A stretch of DNA of 64,000 nucleotides from Camellia lanceoleosa (lineage: Eukaryota > Streptophyta > Magnoliopsida > Ericales > Theaceae): positions 62,990,598 to 63,054,597 of the forward strand of contig CM045758.1 of NCBI GenBank assembly GCA_025200525.1, given 5' to 3'. Below the pieces are notes generated by a model, which did not search any database, was not told where the DNA came from, and was given only the letters and a program-made list of their open reading frames with translations. Each line of letters begins with the position of its first letter. Position 1 is the stretch's first letter. Positions 10,734 to 22,690 of this stretch are shown piece by piece. Position numbers and translations under genes: made by a program.

Positions 10734-12925
10734 AAGGCCTTAGCGTTTTGTTTAATTTTGGAATCATTATTCCAATAAAAAAATTTCAAAAATCTTTTCA
10801 AAACTCATAACCAAATATTCAATTCCAAATTTTTTTCAAAACTCTATGTTAAAAAATAAAAAATAAAAAATCAATTTTTTTATTTCCTTCTTCAAAATTA
10901 TTTTTTATTTTTATTTTTTTAAAAAAATATTTTTTTTAGAAAATATTTTTTTATATTTATTTTTGAAGATTTTTCTTTTTATTTTTTGAAAAAAAAATAT
11001 TTTGTAATTTTTCTATGTATTGGCCAAATAATTTGTTATGATTTAGACATATACGGGTGATCAATTTTTTTTTTAAATTTAAAAACAATTCAAAAATTAA
11101 ATATTTCAAAAAAATAAAAAATATTTAAAATATTAAATAAAATATTATAAATGAAAAAAATAAGAAAATATTTAAAATAAAAATTCCATATTTAAAAACA
11201 ATATAGTGCACAAATGTAATAAATACAACATACATGAAATAAATAAATAAATATTTACAATAAAAAATATTTATCATAAAAAAATAAAATAATTTTTTTA
11301 AAATATTTAAAAAATTAATAAATCCAAAACAATTTCAAAATATAAGTCAAAACTCAAAATTATTTTCAAAACGTATAATCAAACAAGTTTTTTTTTTTAA
11401 AAAAATTATTTGAAAAACTAATTTTTTAAAACATAATTTCACACTCAAATACTGATTTTAAGGCACCGTTTAGTAATATATTATTTTAATAAATTTTTTT
11501 TTATTTTACAAAAATATATAAAAATATAAAAATAACGATGTGACAATTTATGAAGATTGTGAAACTAAAATGTTTAGTTTCCAACACGCGACCTAAAAGG
11601 GAACCAAACCCAAATTTTTATGAGGTACTTACCAATTAGTCCTGTTAACTAGACTTATTTATTTATAGGTCTTAACTAATAAATTTAACACTATAAAAAT
11701 AAGAGAGTGATAAATTTATCATTAAAAATTTATTCATAAAATAAAGAGACTGATAAATTTATCACTATAAAATTATTCATAAAAAAAAAGCCTGATAAAT
11801 TTATCTTTATCACTTAATAAATTATATCAAATAGAACTTAATGGGTAATAAGTCTCCAAAATAGGACCTATTGGTAGTTTACCCAATTTTTATTGCTCAC
11901 ATGCAGGTTCTGGAATACGGGGTAAGGCGAGGGATTTTCGACCTCTCTCTCTCTCTCCTTCTTGGTTTGTCAATTTCAGCCACTCTCTGTGTCCAACCGT
12001 TGGAATCCGGTGAACGGCGAAAGGAAAACGCGATTCCAATGAGGATTTCGGCGAGGACCCGAGCCGAGGGATTAATTTGGGTTGTTCTCTGCTGCAGTAT
12101 TCTTTCTTTCTCTCCTCTGTCTGCTCTCCCTCCCCTTTCTCTCTTCAATTGAAGCATTTATTATATATCTTTATTTCTTGGCGCAACATGTCAAGGTTGC
12201 AATGGCTTGAGCATTAAATATCAGGTAAAACCATGTGAAATTTTGGAAGAAGTGTTGCATTTTGATTATTTAATTGTATATGTGAATTCTTAGGGTCAAA
12301 AACACAAGTTAATTATTAATATTCCCCCATCTAAAAAAAAAAAAAAAGTTAATTGATTCAGATTCTATTCCTATTGATCTGACGGTTGAACCAATCCAAA
12401 TTGATGTTTAACTCAAAATTTTCAATTCCTTTTCAATTTTTTCATATATTATAAATAAGAGAATTATCAAATCAGTGAGATTTGAAAAAAAGTAATTATA
12501 AATCAGTAAGAAATGTTTACTCCTTATAAATAAGGTTGTAAATTTTTAGGACAAGATAATTTTTGATCTAACAATATTCAAAATTTCTCAAGAATTGTCT
12601 CCCCCTCTCGGAAAATTATTAGGTACTTCCGGTATAACACGCGTATTCTTTTCATTATCATATTTTTCAATCACTCAACACAAAATTTTAATATTTCATA
12701 TTTTTTATCAATTATTATAATATTATGAAATACTACGTGACCGTACTCTCATGGAGTGGCCAATAATAGATTCTATTTTCTTAAATATTGACGTTAGTCA
12801 TATTCAATTTCTCCAATTCACCTCATCGCCTTTTTCAATTAATTCGTGGTTTTGCATATCAAGCACATAGCTGATATAGGTTTCAATTATTTAATGCTAG
12901 ATTAATTCTCACATGTCTATTGCTT
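10734..12925. other. AT-rich spacer, no gene seen
   Basis: Long A/T runs (10740-11480 is close to low complexity) and short imperfect inverted repeats. The 93-codon frame at 11871-12152 lies over a TCTC-rich tract, lacks any recognisable domain and has an equally long frame opposite it, so I do not call it a gene. Confidence 0.7.
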
Positions 12926-13395
12926 CACTTCCTTATAAATTTGTGGTGTTTAAGGTAATACCATCGGGGGTGGTAGCCTAATAGAGAAGGCATCTTTCTC
13001 TACAAGTGTGACCCAAGTTTGACTTCTGAAGGAAGCGAAATGCTGGGTAATTTCAATAGTTCTCTGCGAAAATCTTACTTCGTATTACGATCGAATTCTA
13101 GACTCATCTGTGGCATATAGTTGAGCTTTGCTAGTAGCTCGATGGTGAGTCCTTCCTTTGGGCCCCGTTAGTGCCTCGATGGTGCATCATTTTCTTTGGG
13201 TTAGATTAAATCAGTCCGGCTACCCGTTATCTTGGAGCCTGGACCCACGGATGCAGTAATGACACCTCAAAATATCTTCTTTTTTTTTTTTTATCAAAAA
13301 AAAGAAAAGAAAAGAAAAGAAAAAGTAATTGTTGTTCTAATAAATGACAAAGAACATGTACTTCACTTCCTCATAAATTTGTGGTGTTTAAGGTA
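12926..13395. repeat. Short tandem duplication downstream of the STP gene, first copy split by a SINE
   Basis: A ~66-bp unit beginning CTTCACTTCC and ending AAAGAACATGT occurs twice. The second copy (about 13361-13427) is continuous. The first copy begins at about 12923 and resumes at 13326, interrupted by the insertion at 12960-13325. It lies just past the 3' end of the STP coding region. Confidence 0.8.
12960..13325 (+). mobile_element. tRNA-derived SINE
   Basis: The insertion is flanked by GTAAT on both sides (12955-12959 and 13326-13330). Near its start is an A-box-like TAGCCTAATAG, and about 40 bases on a B-box-like AGTTTGACTTC. It ends in a T run followed by an A/G-rich (AAAAG)n tail. 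These are the parts of a pol III-transcribed SINE, 366 bp long, in plus orientation. Confidence 0.72.
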
Positions 13396-13518
13396 ATTGT
13401 TGTTGTAATAAATGACAAAGAACATGTGGCTGAAGTGATGAAAGACGTGCTGAAGTGACAAAGCCAAAGTGAAATATTATTATCACAAGATTGACGAGTT
13501 AAATTGTGACTGCCCATT

Positions 13519-16500
13519 TCATGCTCCTTCCATCTTGCTAACCTCGTGCTTTTCTCCCACAATTCTCTTCCAAAACCAATGTTCCTTCCAAACTCTATCC
13601 ACCTGTTCAATTGGCACGTTTTTAGTCTCCGGCAAAAATAGGTATATAAATCCGGTCATCAACACCAACCATCCACCAAAAAAGAAGAAAACACCAGACT
13701 TGAAATAGCAAAGCGTGGCGAGAAAAGTCTGAGCAATGATGAAATTGAAGAAAAAGCTCAAACCCACATTAATACTTTGCCCGGCTGATCGTATCTCTAA
13801 TGGAAAAATTTCACTTGGAATTAACCATCCTAAAGGACCCCATGACCAACCATACCCGGCAACATATACACATATCAAAGCCAAGAGTGCAAAAGCATAC
13901 CCTTTGCTCATCTCACCATAATCCCCTAGCTTATTTGCCATGATACTTCCAACCATTGCTTGTGAAGCTAACATCTGCATTCCCCCAACCATAAATAGAA
14001 CTCTTCGGCCAAGTTTATCGACTATCAACATTGATATGAAGGTCGAAGTAGCATTCATAAACCTAATCAATACTGCAGACAATAATGAAGCGTTTTCGCC
14101 TAGACCTGTGGTTCGAAAAAGTATTGGAGCATAGAAAGCGATGGCACTAATCCCTGTGGCTTGTTGAAAGAATGGTATGGCTATTGCCATGACAAGTTGA
14201 GGCCTGTATTTTCTTTCTGTGATTTTCTTGAATGGGTGGGTGATGGTTTTGGCTATGGCGCTTGCATTTATGAGATCATCAAGTTCAGCTTCAACGTCTT
14301 CGGTGCCTCGGATTTTTTGTAACATTGACTTGGCGTTTTGATGATCATTGGTGCGCTGAATTAGACTATTGGGTGTTTCTGGAAGGAAGAAGAGTACTCC
14401 CAAACTTAGAACAATAGCTGGCATTGCTGCTATGGCTAGAGAGATTCTCCATCCCCAATCACCTTCCATCTTTTGTGTGCCATAGTTAATAAGGTTTGCT
14501 GATAGAGCTGCTATGTTAAGGCTGAACTGGAAGCCATTGCTGATTCCTCCTCTATATCTGGACGGAGCCATTTCTGAGAGATATAGTGGGACTGACTGCA
14601 TAAAGAGTAGAAGTAAAAGTCAGTCGTATAAGTAGTATGCATTTTTACTAAAATTTCACTTTAGCTTAATCACTTCCAATTATAATAGTCAATTCCTTAT
14701 ATTTGAAGTCAAATTGTAATCTTATCATTCTATTTGTCTATGGCTAACAAAATTGACGAAACTTGTCATTTGAAGTAAATGTAATGTTTTTTGTTTTCTC
14801 ATTAGCATCACTTTTATTTAAATCTCAATACTTTCACTAAAATCTCACTTTTATCCTTTCACTTTTAATTTCGATTAACTTTATTAACGGTAAATGGATA
14901 GAAGAGTGAGATAAGGGGTTGACTATCATAATTAAAAGTGGAGAGACAAAAATAAAATTTTAGTGAAAATAAAGGAATACTAAGTGTAATTTACCCGGTA
15001 TAGATTTCTGAAAATGAAATCTAAGCTAGGCATGCAAGTTAAGCGTGCATGCAATTGAGGGGAGCTACCAGCTTGGCTGAATCTGAAGCCTTGCTGGTGT
15101 TGGCATTATGGTGTCCCTATGAAGCAGTATTGCTGGTTGGGTTTGGGCTCGTGGGTTTTGTACTTTTGTTTTGTGATTTTGTTTGTTGTGCTAGTTGGTC
15201 ACTCGCCAACTTGAAGGGGTGATAGTTAGTGATTTGGCGTCCATCCTGGTACCAATCAAATTGGGATTGGTTTGTTTCGTTATAATGCTGTTCTCTCTCA
15301 TCGTTGTCTTTATTGATGTATTTACTTCTTTTATCATCAATAAAAGTTTATTTTGCTGATAAATAAAAAATAATAAACAAATAAATAAAAAAGTGCATGC
15401 AATTGAGAGCATATCCAGTACAATGTTGTTTATGATAAAAAAAAGATGAGAAATTGCACGGTACTGAAGGTATGTATTTACCTTAATCAACATCCTACAG
15501 TTTATAGTAATTTCAATTAAGTGGTATTTCAAAATACAAAAAAAAAAATTAATTAGTATCTAAATTACATTTATTTCAAAAAAATTATTTTCTTCAATTA
15601 ATATAATATTTTCCTAAGGTTGATTATACAGAGACAAACACAAGATTCAAATATTGGGAGAGAAGTTTATATATGTAACCGCAAATTTTGTAAGGAGCAT
15701 GTGATCAAGTAAATTGCTAAAAATTCATCCTTAATCCCATTACACAATTTAGTCTTGATAATTTTTATGGCAAAATAAATAGACATTCTATTGTCGCATA
15801 AACAAGTAAAAGTAAAACAAGATGAACAAATCTATCTATAAGACAAAAAATTGTTAATTTTCATGTTTATACTAACACTTGGCACAACTCAAAAATTATT
15901 GATAACATTTAAAAGATGAGATGTATAAGGATTATTAATCTCATAGTTTTGCATCTAAAATTTCAATTGAAGTTTTTCTTGTACTGTGAAGTCATTGGGA
16001 TAAATTTAAAATATCTTTAGTTTTAAAAGACCTATTACCATTTCTAGTCTAGAAACTAAAGCAAAGTAAGAATAAGTAACTCTGCCATATCTTAATTAAA
16101 TTGATTGTTCATTAATTCTTCTAAATATCTTTAATTCTTAAAAAACTTATTGAAGAAGAAGAGACAAACCAAAACACTACAACAAAAAGCACAATTGGCG
16201 ACTAAAAGTTCTTTTTTCGTCGCTGAAAGTATGGTTTTTGGTGACTAAAATAGAATTAGTCGCCAAAGTTGCTCACTTTTGCCGACAAAAACAGTTTAGT
16301 CGCCGAAGGTAATGGTTTTAGCGACTAAAGGGCACTTTAGTCGCCAAATATAGGGTTTTTAGCGACTATAGGTTGTTTAGTAGCCAAAAGTGACAGTTTT
16401 GGCGACTAAAAAACAGTTTAGTCGCCCATTATAGGTGTTTTGCCGACTAAAATTTGTTTGGTCGCTGAAAGTGAATTTTTTTGGCTACAAAAACAAAATT

Positions 16501-17483
16501 AGTAGCTAAAGGTCAAGAATTGCCGACTAAATTGTAGTTTAGTCGCCCAAAGTAGAGGTTTTGGCGACTAAATTTCAGTTTAGTCACCAAAAGTGCTATC
16601 CTTAGGCGAGATTTAATTGTTTTAGCGACAGAAAAGAAATTAGTAGCCAAAAAATGGAGAATTGGCAACTAAAATTCAGATTTAGTCGCCGAAAGTACTA
16701 TCCTATTTTTTTATAGTAAATTTTTTATTTTTTACATAAAATATATTAAATAAAAATAATTATTTTTATACATACAATTTTGTATTAATACCAGCGACTA
16801 TAGTATATAAATAATATATGTTGCATTAATATTTATGTGATGTTGGGGTGGTATAGTGGGGAACGAATGTTGGTAAAGGCGCAGTGGGGAGCATGTGTTG
16901 GGATGTTGCAGGTTCGAACCTTGGGAGCAGCCGAGGCAAAAAAAAAAAAAAAAATTTCTGAAAATGGTTTTGGCGACTAAAGTCGTTGGTCGCCGAAAGG
17001 TATACGTTTTGGCGACGAAAAGTTTAGTCGGCAAATATTTAAATAATAATAAAAAAAAATCACTATTGGCGACTAAAAGTTTAGTCGCCAAAGGTCTAAT
17101 TTCCAAAAATGGAATTGCATTTGGCGACAATATCTTTCGTCATTAGAGATTGTCGACTAACAGATTTTTAGTCGCCAAAGGTATTCATGACCATGAATTG
17201 GCTAAAAGTTTTTGTCGAGGAAAGTGGAAATTCGACCTTTGGCGACTAAAAAAGGACTTTTGGCGACTAAAAATTTAGTCGCCAAAGGTGTATTTTCTTG
17301 TAGTGAAAGAATTGAAATAGAAAAAGAAAAAGAAAAAGAAAAAAGTGAGAAAGAACTAAATTAGAAAAATAAGTTTTGAAAAAAAGATGGAGAAGAGAAA
17401 GAAAAAACCTAAAATGGAGAGCTAAAGAAAGAACCAAAACAACGACCAAAAAAAGAAAAAAGAATAAGAAGAGAAAAGAAAGT

Positions 17484-17531
<48 letters not shown>

Positions 17532-19551
17532 AAAATTTGAAAATGGAGTCTGAGTTGAGGGAAGGGGAAAACTAAGGGGGACTTATGTATGAGTTTAAAT
17601 AGGTAGATTTATTACTTAATAGGTCATATGATAATTAATGATATTTTTCATCATATATTATTAAAAAACGTCATTTTTCTTTTTTTATCAATAAAACGAA
17701 ACTTTATTGATGAAGAAAGTAATCTAGTAAGACAATGATTGTCGCTTTCATTCATCTAATAACCTTCATTTTTTAGTAAGAGTTGCTAACAAAAGGTTAA
17801 GGGTAGGTTAAGGGTTTCATTTCATATTATCAACCTCTTTTGATTCTAAGAAAAAAGATCATATATGCCATCAATACCATTCACTTTCATGCCTTTTGCC
17901 TACTATGATTAAAGCTATGTGCTCTAAAGATGGTCATGCAAACAAAATAGTTAGGGAAGGAGTAGCATACCTGGGTTGAAAAACCAACGCCAACTCCGAG
18001 CATGACACGACCCAATATCAGCATGAACACATTAGAAGCTGCACCAGCAAAACAAGCACCAGCAAGATATGCAGCTCCTCCGACAAGGATTGATGGCCTA
18101 CGCCCAAAGGTTTTCGTGACCGATGAGGCAAAGAGGGAAGCAATGAGGCTGGCCACATAGAGTGAGGATGTGAATAAGGTCAACAATTCACTGTTAAATT
18201 TGCAGTAGTTGCTAACTTTGGTGTCTTCTTTCATCTTAGTATACACATCCGGGAAGAATTTCTTTAGAAATGCATCCATGGAGGACACTCCACCTTTTCA
18301 TTCACTTGCATATGTTAATAAATTTGCTACAAGTTTTTCTGAAATATTTTTAAAATCTAATCTATTTTAATTACACTATAATTTAGTAATCGTAGTAGTA
18401 TGATCTTTTAAACAGAGTCTGGCTCCTTCGAAGTCAAAATATATGTTGAAATATGAAGTAATTGTGTGACTGGGGCACATTTTTGCTTGCCTATGATATG
18501 ATAAATTCATCTACCTCATTTAGTTTGCTTTTTTGCTTGTTTGAAACCACTTAAATCTTTGGACAAATTCAATGCAACTGTCACCTTTTCTGTCCAAATT
18601 AACAAAATTTGTGACATCTACATTTTTAGAGTGCAAAAATAAAAATAAAAATAAAAGTCAAAGTCAATTTCAATAGAAAATGACAATATTACCCTTAACG
18701 TCAACTTACTCTTAAGCAATGTGAAAACCTATTCCTAAATCAAATGGGTGTAAAATAGATTTTTCCTTAAATCGTTTTTAATGCCAACCTTCACAACGGA
18801 GAATTAGAAAATTCATATCTTCTTCATCTTCTTCTTCTTTTTCTTTTTTTTTTTTTTTAACAAATAAGCTTCCTTTGTTTTGAAAAAAAAAAAAGAAGAG
18901 TAATACTAGGTATCATGAAAAAACTTTCATGAAAATGATCATGAAAGATTTATGACCTTTGGATTATACTTAAAATAAAGCACCACACACTAATCACGGT
19001 AATCCAAGGGTCATAATTCTTTCATGATCCCTAGCTTTTCTCAAAAAAGAATGTAGTTTCCATTGACTACCATAGAAGCACCTCGAATTCCACAACTTAA
19101 TAGAAAGGAATCGTGTAAAATTGAAATAGTTATAAACGCGAAAGTCAGAAACAAAATTGGACACTAGATACATATAAATTGAAAAGATTTTACATGATTT
19201 TTTAGTGGGTCTACTTTTTAAAAAAATCTTATCGATGCATATAAATTTTATGTCTTAATTTGTGACAAATTTATGTGCTTGTAAACTTAGCAATACTCAA
19301 AATATATGAGAATCTATTTAAAACATTTACCATCTTGAGTACTTAGTTACTTAATATTCGATAATGGTATTGGATTACCCATTATCTATGTTTGGTATTC
19401 TTGTAGTAAGAATTGAATTACCTGAAATTCCAATGTCGTAACCATAAAGAGATCCTCCCATGGCAGCCATCATACAAGATAACACCACATATGATGTCAT
19501 CCTCCCATTGTATTTCCCACTTTCACTCCTTATTTCTGATTTCTTGGCCAT
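13519..19551 (-). CDS. Sugar transport protein (STP-type monosaccharide/H+ symporter)
   Basis: Three exons on the minus strand: 19551-19422, 18293-17971 and 14595-13519, all with GT...AG introns, giving 1530 nt and 509 residues, the usual STP length. The ATG at 19551 opens the family's usual short hydrophilic N-terminus. Visible motifs: GYDIGISGG in the first membrane helix (Asp39, the proton-coupling position in this family), GRR loops, LGRVMLGVGVGF, RGG near residue 166, PETPNSLIQR (223-232), QQATGISAIAFYAP starting at Gln295, YGWSWGPLGW, and PETKNVPIEQ (473). Cys74 and Cys447 sit where STPs have the lid-domain disulfide. It is a major facilitator protein with 12 helices expected, placed in the plasma membrane and importing hexoses with protons. 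No stop or frameshift is seen. Both introns are swollen by transposons. The exact STP paralogue cannot be told. Confidence 0.95.
14815..14998. repeat. MITE-like inverted repeat in STP intron 2
   Basis: The left arm (TCTCAATACTTTCACTAAAATC...) and the right arm (...TTTTAGTGAAAATAAAGGAATAC) are imperfect reverse complements around a ~60-base loop. Ends and target duplication are not resolved. Confidence 0.45.
15060..15392 (+). mobile_element. 5'-truncated LINE-like or retroposed fragment with 15-bp TSDs
   Basis: Flanked by a perfect 15-bp direct repeat GTGCATGCAATTGAG (15045-15059 and 15393-15407) and ending in an AATAAA-containing A/T-rich tail. This is the signature of target-primed reverse transcription. 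The 333-bp body has no long frame and looks like a transcript 3' UTR, so it is either the 3' end of an L1-type LINE or a truncated retrocopy of a host transcript. Confidence 0.75.
16175..17305. mobile_element. Non-autonomous CACTA (En/Spm) transposon in STP intron 2
   Basis: Begins CACTACAACAAAAA and ends TTTTCTTGTAGTG, with a 3-bp AAA duplication on each side (16172-16174 and 17306-17308), all typical of CACTA elements. Both ends are packed with direct and inverted copies of a subterminal motif TTTGGCGACTAAA / TTTAGTCGCCAAA, the kind of array that binds the element's transposase. No transposase is encoded. Length 1131 bp. Confidence 0.92.
16841..16954 (+). mobile_element. Short tRNA-like SINE nested in the CACTA element
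   Basis: TGGTATAGTGG fits a pol III A box and GGTTCGAACCTTG a B box about 55 bases later, followed by a 17-base A run. The segment interrupts the GGCGACTAAA repeats around it. No clear target duplication is seen. Confidence 0.55.
17487..17527. repeat. (GA)n microsatellite in STP intron 2
   Basis: About 20 uninterrupted GA dinucleotides, next to a longer purine-rich tract from 17306. Confidence 0.95.
18909..19031. mobile_element. Stowaway-like MITE in STP intron 1
   Basis: A 123-bp element with terminal inverted repeats GGTATCATGAAA / TTTCATGATCCC between TA dinucleotides, the target used by Tc1/mariner-type MITEs. A second copy of the same family lies at 38918-39066 in the other orientation and shares the inner sequence about loss or gain of ATGATC and the CACCACACACTAATC segment. 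Confidence 0.78.
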
Positions 19552-19595
19552 GGCTAGCTTCTACCAAGCTCACTCACAGAGGAGTCACTCGACAC

Positions 19596-19607
19596 ACATA
19601 TATATAT
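19596..19607 (-). promoter_or_regulatory. Candidate TATA box of the STP gene
   Basis: The minus strand has a TATATATA run about 45-55 bases before the ATG. The spacing would leave a short 5' UTR. Plant spacers are rich in AT repeats, so this is only a candidate. Confidence 0.4.
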
Positions 19608-19791
19608 CTAGGTCTACGGGATGTGTAACTGAACGTGCAATGTTTGACGTGTTGGAGTTACTTTTTGGTCCTTAGAGTAGCTTAGGTAACATTTGAAACA
19701 TTATGTTGTTGCTGTGATTTTTTTTGAAAATAAAATTGTGTGATAAAACCTTAAGTGAATGAGTTGTGTGCGTAATATAATAGAGAATATA

Positions 19792-19996
19792 AACCAACTA
19801 GGCCTAACCTACTTAGTCATTATGTCTTCCTTAAGGCTTAGTCCCAAAGAGGTCATGTGTTCAATTCCCCTTAGGGGAGTTAAATTAAGGGAGCGCAAGC
19901 ACTTAGGTGCTTTGCCAAAAGTGTGGAGATTTTCTCCCATAGGTGTTAATCTAACAACTAATATTTACTGATCAAAATATATATATATATATATAA
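19792..19996 (+). mobile_element. SINE upstream of the STP gene
   Basis: Flanked by a perfect 13-bp duplication AATAGAGAATATA (19779-19791 and 19997-20009). The body has an A-box-like CCTAACCTACTTAG region and a B-box-like GTGTTCAATTCCC, and ends in an (AT)n tail. It sits about 240 bp upstream of the STP start codon. Confidence 0.75.
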
Positions 19997-20239
19997 AATA
20001 GAGAATATATATATAGAAAGATGAGGGAGAGGGGTCTAGAAAGTGGGTCTAATTTTTGGGTCTGAATAATAATGTTTTATATTTAAATATATACTAATCA
20101 ATCCCAAATGATACAATTATGTTCCCTTTTGTTTAATGATTTACCTAATCACTCCATTCTCTCAACTATTGTATATTATTCAAATATAAAATATGAGTAT
20201 TTGAATGTTGGTAAGATTGTTCTTGATTTTCTTTTCTTT

Positions 20240-20690
20240 TTTTTTATTAGAAAAAAAAGATGAGAGCCTTAATTGATGAAAATAAAATTCAAAATAATAC
20301 ATCAACAAAGGAAAAAGATGAAAGCAAAAAGTATCATAGTGATACAACAATTCCAACTAAATTGGCACCGAAATACATGCTCAATCACATGCTCACAAAG
20401 CATCAAGAATTGGTGAGAAACCAACCAAAGAAGAGGAGCACAAAACAAACTACAAAGCTATAAGAACCCTGCACCAACCAGCTCACAGATGTTACCAGAA
20501 CAGTAATAAATCCAATCAAGCCAATCCAAGGAGCCACTAAAACCATCAGCAACTTGAGAGTGGTGCAATCCCAGCTTCCAAAACATACTGCGCATGCTGC
20601 AACTGCTCCTGATCACCCAAACTAACATGCAAAACCAGCAAAACATGATCCAGGCCAAGCCAGCTTAGATGCAGCCTCTGACTTGTTGGA
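20240..20690 (-). mobile_element. Probable retroposon 3' end, minus strand
   Basis: Read on the minus strand the segment ends with a CATCAATTAAGGC-type block, a T run and an AATAAAA tail, like the 3' ends of plant LINEs. The 66-67-codon frames on both strands have no domain. Ends and target duplication are not resolved. Confidence 0.35.
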
Positions 20691-21773
20691 TATTACAAAC
20701 AAAATCATCCACAGCAACGTCATCAACTTTCCAGTAACGTCATCAATTCTTTTCAATTTTTAAAAACTCATAGCTAGAGTAGTGCATATCAATAATTTAA
20801 CTGTTGATTGTCAATTGCAATCAACTTTTCTCCTGAAAAATCATATAAATATAACTCCGCTTGATAGCTTATAGAAAAGTAAGAAAATAAAATACTAAGA
20901 TTCAAGTAAGCCATACAAAGAAGAAACTTGATATTCTCTCAATTTACTCTAAATTATTGTCGCTACAATTTGTATGAAAAAAGTAATAATTTAAATATTA
21001 TTGTCCCTTCAATTTTTATGAAACAAATAATTTAAATATCAGTGGAGGGTGCCGGATGTTCAAAATTTTGGTGGAGAGAGAGTTCAAAATTCTAAAATTT
21101 TGGGTCTATGATATTCAAAAGAATAAATATATTCATTTGTGACAAATATCCCCATTCCAATTATATATTACCATACAGGGCTAGCTCATACACAAACAAC
21201 AGAGATTTCTACTAAATAACTATTTTTTTTACCACCTATACACATGAATGTGGTTCTACATGCGTATAATGAGGCCTTTTATTGACACACAATTTTTTTC
21301 TCCTATTTTATTTTTTTTATTTTTTAATTGCCTATAAGAGGCTTCAGTTCAAAATGAGGCCTTTGTTAAACCAGGGGCTTATAGCGAGTGCTTCATTGGC
21401 CTCCCCCTTGAGCGGCCTTGTTAACTATGTATAATTTCTAGTGTAAATGACACATTCACCCCTTAGAGAGTATAGACCATTTCTCATTTCAGTCTTTAAA
21501 GATTCTCCCACATTGGTCTCACTTGGGTCTAATTATCTATTGACTTTTGCCATTGTTAAAGGACAATTAGGAATTTTAAAAATTAATTCTCATTTTGAAC
21601 CTTAAAAAAATTAAATTTTCTCACTTTAGTCCCGTAAGAAAACTAAAATTGTCCACTTTAGGTCATAAATCCAAACACTATACCAAATCTCAAAACCATT
21701 CCCACTCCCAAAACCACCCAATGGAATGAATGAAAATGAAGGTATGCATAATTCGAAGAGCAAAGATGCTATG
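20691..21773. other. Spacer, no gene seen
   Basis: AT-rich unique-looking sequence with a 20-bp near-tandem repeat (AACGTCATCAA motifs at about 20717 and 20738). No domain-bearing frame on either strand. Confidence 0.6.
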
Positions 21774-21859
21774 TGCTAGAATAGTAGAGAGAGAGAGAAA
21801 GGAAAAAAATAATATGTATTGTATTGAATGAATTTTCCTAGACAATAGAAGGCCTGTAT

Positions 21860-22241
21860 GGGGGTGTTTGGGAAGCACAAAATGAGGCTAAAATAGCCTC
21901 ATTTGTGAAAATAGCCTAAAATCGGCACTGTGCATGGGTTTTCAAAAAAAAATAAAAAAATAAAAAAAATAATAGGATCAAGACAATGCAGACCTACACT
22001 ACACAATCGGCAGTAGGACCAAAGAAGAGTAAATTACGATTTTACCCCTTACTAGTAATTTAAAAAAATATTTTTTTGAGGATAAATTTGTCATTTTAAT
22101 TTTAAACATCATTTCAACACATTTTTCAATACAACAACTCAAATAAAATCCATCTTATCTTCCCAAACACAAAAACTAAAATAGTCACTAAAATAGCCAA
22201 AAAGCCAAATAGCCTACTAAAATAGCCACTTCCCAAACGAG
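21860..22241. mobile_element. hAT-like MITE in the left LTR
   Basis: Ends GGGGGTGTTTGGGAAG and CTTCCCAAACGAGG, with an inner AAAATAGCC/GGCTATTTT repeat. Flanked by 8-bp near-duplicates GCCTGTAT (21852-21859) and GCCTATAT (22242-22249), the length typical of hAT elements. The intact right LTR lacks it. Related copies: 36168-36394, 40654-40790 and probably 37076-37700. Confidence 0.8.
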
Positions 22242-22301
22242 GCCTATATATAGGCTGGGAAAGAATATTCTACTAGAAATCTAAGTATGAGAAAGAGTAT
22301 C

Positions 22302-22690
22302 TGTGGGGAAGTGGATTGGAAATACTCTTCAGATCCTAGAAGACGCCAATGATCCTCTGCTAGTCACCTGCAAAGATACAAATACTCCGGTCGGGGGTGT
22401 CGGAATTAGCACTCCGACGGACAATTCTTCTACTCAAGAAAGCTTGTTGACTAAGTTTTTAGAAGTGATTCTTACCTCCCTTTACAAATCTGAAGCTCTT
22501 GTATTTATATCCATTCTCTGGACCTCGGGCCAAAGTCTACTTTTTATTTATTATTCTTTCATTTGTCCTGATATGCCTTCTCAAGTCTATTCGGCCTTAA
22601 GAACGTATTCGGCGTCCTAGTTGAGTAGAATGGAGCTTTCACCTCCGGCCTCTGTATACCAGATTTCGCCTCTATTTATTCGCTCCCACA
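22302..22690 (-). repeat. 3' LTR of T2
   Basis: 389 bp from TGTGGGGAAG to GCTCCCACA. On the minus strand it is preceded by a purine tract (GGCAGGGGGCAAT, complement of 22691-22703). Confidence 0.92.

Larger units (their letters stand above)
14596..17970 (-). other. Intron 2 of the STP gene, expanded by transposons
   Basis: 3375 bp between the CAG|GTATGC donor and the TATGCAG acceptor. It contains an inverted-repeat stretch (about 14815-14998), a LINE-like 3' fragment (15060-15392), a CACTA element (16175-17305) and a (GA)n tract (17487-17527). The flanking exons join in phase 0. Confidence 0.9.

Noticed and set aside
11871..12152. 93-codon plus-strand frame in the AT-rich spacer
   Set aside because: It overlaps an equally long minus-strand frame, is built on TCTC-rich sequence and shows no domain or splice context.
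13371..13708. Frames overlapping the end of the STP gene on the other strand
   Set aside because: Shadows of the transporter coding region and its 3' flank.
16841..16954. A genuine tRNA gene
   Set aside because: It has A and B boxes but no plausible cloverleaf arms at the expected positions, and it ends in a long A run, which points to a SINE.
20260..20463. Lys/Thr-rich 67-codon frame
   Set aside because: It lies on the reverse strand of what looks like a retroposon 3' end; the composition comes from the A-rich tail.
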